Shown: piece after piece, positions 62,619 through 64,000 of the stretch | Layout of the letters: the number at the start of each line of letters is the position of its first letter | Position numbering within the stretch: the stretch's first letter is position 1 | The notes under the pieces: generated by a model | Told to the model about the DNA's origin: nothing | What the model saw: the letters and a program-made list of their open reading frames with translations, nothing else | The model's database searches: none | Assembly: GCF_026626745.1 (NCBI RefSeq) | Contig: NZ_JAPNJW010000002.1 | Span: 4,860,151 to 4,924,150, forward strand | Direction of reading: 5' to 3' | Source of the DNA: Nannocystis sp. RBIL2 | GTDB lineage: Bacteria; Myxococcota_A; Polyangia; Nannocystales; Nannocystaceae | Length of the DNA stretch: 64,000 nt | Made by a program: the position numbers and the translations under genes

Positions 62619-64000
62619 GTGAGCGCCCCCCAGCCGCGCAAGAAAGCCCCCGCCAAGAAGGCGGCCGCGAAGTCCCCTCTCCCGCCGTTCGACGACCTCG
62701 ACGAGGCCGCCCTGACCGCGCTGGCGGGCACCCTCGACAAGACGTTCGACGAGTTCGCAGTCGAGAAGAAGCTCGCCAAAGCGGTCGGCGACGCGCGGCA
62801 ATATTCGCTGCTGGTCCACCTGATCGCCCACGGCGCAGTCGCGCCGCAGGCCGGCACAGTCAGCGTGGCGCTGCGACAGATGCGTCACGACCCCGACGTC
62901 GCCGTGCCGAACCTCGTCGCGTGGGTCGGCAAGCTGTCCAAGACGTCGAAGTCGTTCTGGAACAGCAAGTCGGTGTCCTCGAGCCTGCTGCCCGACTGGG
63001 ACATCACGATGCAGGAGCTGGCGGCCCAGGCGTTGCTCCGCGATCCGTCCGGCTTCGTCGCCGCCGCGGCCAAGTGGAAGCAGGCCAACCTGCGCCTCGG
63101 CGCCCACTTCCTGCTCGGCGTCTCGGGCCACGCAGTGCCGGCGGAGATCGCCGCCGACGTGCTGCAGACGATCGCCGCCGCCGAGGCCGGCACGCCGCCG
63201 TTTCGCCCGCAGTTCTTCTTCGTCAAAAACGGCGCGCTGACGTCCTGGAATCTCAACAGCCGCGACGACGCGCGCGCAGTGGCCCTGCACTTCGGCGACG
63301 CCGCCGCGTGGGACGCCGCGCTGGCGACCGCGATGCTCGGCGGCAAGTGGAGCCGCGTGCGCGACGTGCCCGCGGCCGTGCTCGCCGGTCTGCCGCTCGA
63401 CGCGTTCATGGCGATCCTGCTGGCCGAGAACCGCAACCCCGGCGACGACCCCGAGGCCCTGTTCGCAGTCCTCGACGCCCGCCGCGACGACCTCGCCGCG
63501 GTCGCCGACGCGGCGCGTGGCCTGGCCTCGGAGACAGGTGCACAGCGGCTGCTGCGCGAGGTGCTGCTCGTGTGGACCTTGCAGCGCGGCCTCGATCGCG
63601 GCGTCGCCCCGACCGAGGCGCAGGTCCGCGAGCTGCGGGACATCGGCCAGCCGCAGGTCTACGCGGCGAGCGAACCCGACGTGCAGAGGCCGCTGCGCGC
63701 GGCCTACGACGCGATCTTCTCCGCGTTGCCGCGGGAAGTCGCGCTGGCCATCGCCGCCGATCGCCAGGGCAGCGGCAAGCACGGCCTCGTCGCCATCCTC
63801 CGCTCGCACCTCGACCCGACGCTGCTGCAGCGGGCCATCGCCAGCGAGGGCGCGACGTCCCTGATCACCCTCGGCCCCCGCGTCCTGCCGGCCCTCGTCG
63901 AGGCGCTGCTGCAGACGCCGCCGATGTGGCAGGTCCAGCGGGCCCGCGGCCGCGTCATCGTGATCGGCACCGACCCCGCGAGCGGCCGCGAGATCTTCGC
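62619..64000 (+). CDS. Large protein of unknown function, running off the right edge
   Basis: The frame is open from the GTG at 62619 to the end of the window (460 codons, no stop), so the gene is incomplete. The N-terminus is Lys/Ala/Pro-rich (PRKKAPAKKAAAKSPLPPFD), then mainly helical, HEAT-like text: LDKTFDEFAVEKKLAKAVGD, YSLLVHLIAHGAVAPQAG, LLPDWDITMQELAAQALLRD and FLLGVSGHAVPAEIAADVLQ. Near the edge a strand pattern appears (RVIVIGTDPASGREIF). I do not recognise a family. It may be a scaffold or WGR/ARM-like protein of myxobacteria. It is read in the same direction as the phosphotransferase, with about 50 bases between. Confidence 0.65.
   Translation, partial: MSAPQPRKKAPAKKAAAKSPLPPFDDLDEAALTALAGTLDKTFDEFAVEKKLAKAVGDARQYSLLVHLIAHGAVAPQAGTVSVALRQMRHDPDVAVPNLVAWVGKLSKTSKSFWNSKSVSSSLLPDWDITMQELAAQALLRDPSGFVAAAAKWKQANLRLGAHFLLGVSGHAVPAEIAADVLQTIAAAEAGTPPFRPQFFFVKNGALTSWNLNSRDDARAVALHFGDAAAWDAALATAMLGGKWSRVRDVPAAVLAGLPLDAFMAILLAENRNPGDDPEALFAVLDARRDDLAAVADAARGLASETGAQRLLREVLLVWTLQRGLDRGVAPTEAQVRELRDIGQPQVYAASEPDVQRPLRAAYDAIFSALPREVALAIAADRQGSGKHGLVAILRSHLDPTLLQRAIASEGATSLITLGPRVLPALVEALLQTPPMWQVQRARGRVIVIGTDPASGREIF

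Overview
The window is about 64 kb of very GC-rich DNA with strong third-position GC bias and few long gaps. It looks like chromosome from a myxobacterium, most likely a Nannocystis-type (Nannocystaceae) lineage. The reasons are: many predicted lipoproteins with long Ser/Thr/Gly linkers directly after the lipobox cysteine; one MYXO-CTERM-type C-terminus; tandem DUF6748/Kazal lipoproteins; an ECF sigma factor of the CorE type; and many fatty-acid beta-oxidation genes. No rRNA, tRNA, CRISPR array or intact transposase was seen. Taxonomy is inferred from gene content only.

Layout. 0-4.3 kb: 3' end of a type I restriction specificity gene, a TPR lipoprotein and a winged-helix protein. 4.4-9 kb: a D-aminoacylase-type amidohydrolase and two inverted DUF6748/Kazal lipoprotein paralogs among palindromic repeats. 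9.2-11.6 kb: a TetR, thiolase and hotdog thioesterase operon. 11.6-20 kb: a cytochrome P460-like lipoprotein, methyltransferase, DUF1338 enzyme, YkgJ-type protein, acyl-CoA dehydrogenase, methionine aminopeptidase, cytochrome P450 and a LysR stub. 20-23 kb: EF-hand and FG-GAP lipoproteins. 23.2-28.7 kb: a MarR-controlled redox operon (two F420-type reductase paralogs plus a nitroreductase) and a TetR/FAD-monooxygenase pair, which begins inside a broken P-loop gene. 28.9-37.3 kb: Sel1-like and other lipoproteins, an R3H/AAA ATPase and a MacB-like ABC exporter. 37.5-50 kb: a copper-handling island. 50-56.6 kb: MgtC, several lipoproteins, a cytochrome c/copper monooxygenase-like fusion and a TetR. 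56.8-62.6 kb: a beta-oxidation block (FadB-type multifunctional enzyme, thiolase, acyl-CoA dehydrogenase, phosphotransferase). A large unknown protein runs off the right edge.

The most informative part is the copper island. It encodes two multicopper oxidases, a His-rich lipoprotein, a TolC-like lipoprotein, CopZ, a CopA-type P-type ATPase, a small cupredoxin and a CorE-like ECF sigma factor with a CxC linker motif and a six-cysteine tail. Four promoters inside the island share the bipartite motif YGTAATGC-N14-CGTC, with identical spacing and sensible distances to start codons: divergent copZ and copA, the cupredoxin gene, and an FN3 lipoprotein. I infer that these are targets of the local CorE-like sigma factor. 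That would make the island a self-contained copper-responsive regulon.

A second theme is a dispersed short palindrome built on CATGTCC/GGACATG, with about a dozen clear or decayed copies. Many sit at or just after stop codons, some form the ends of reading frames, and none were seen at 31-51 kb or 55-64 kb. Several operators are also visible: TetR-type at 9.2 and 27.1 kb, MarR-type at 26.2 kb, and a palindrome before the winged-helix gene at 3.4 kb.
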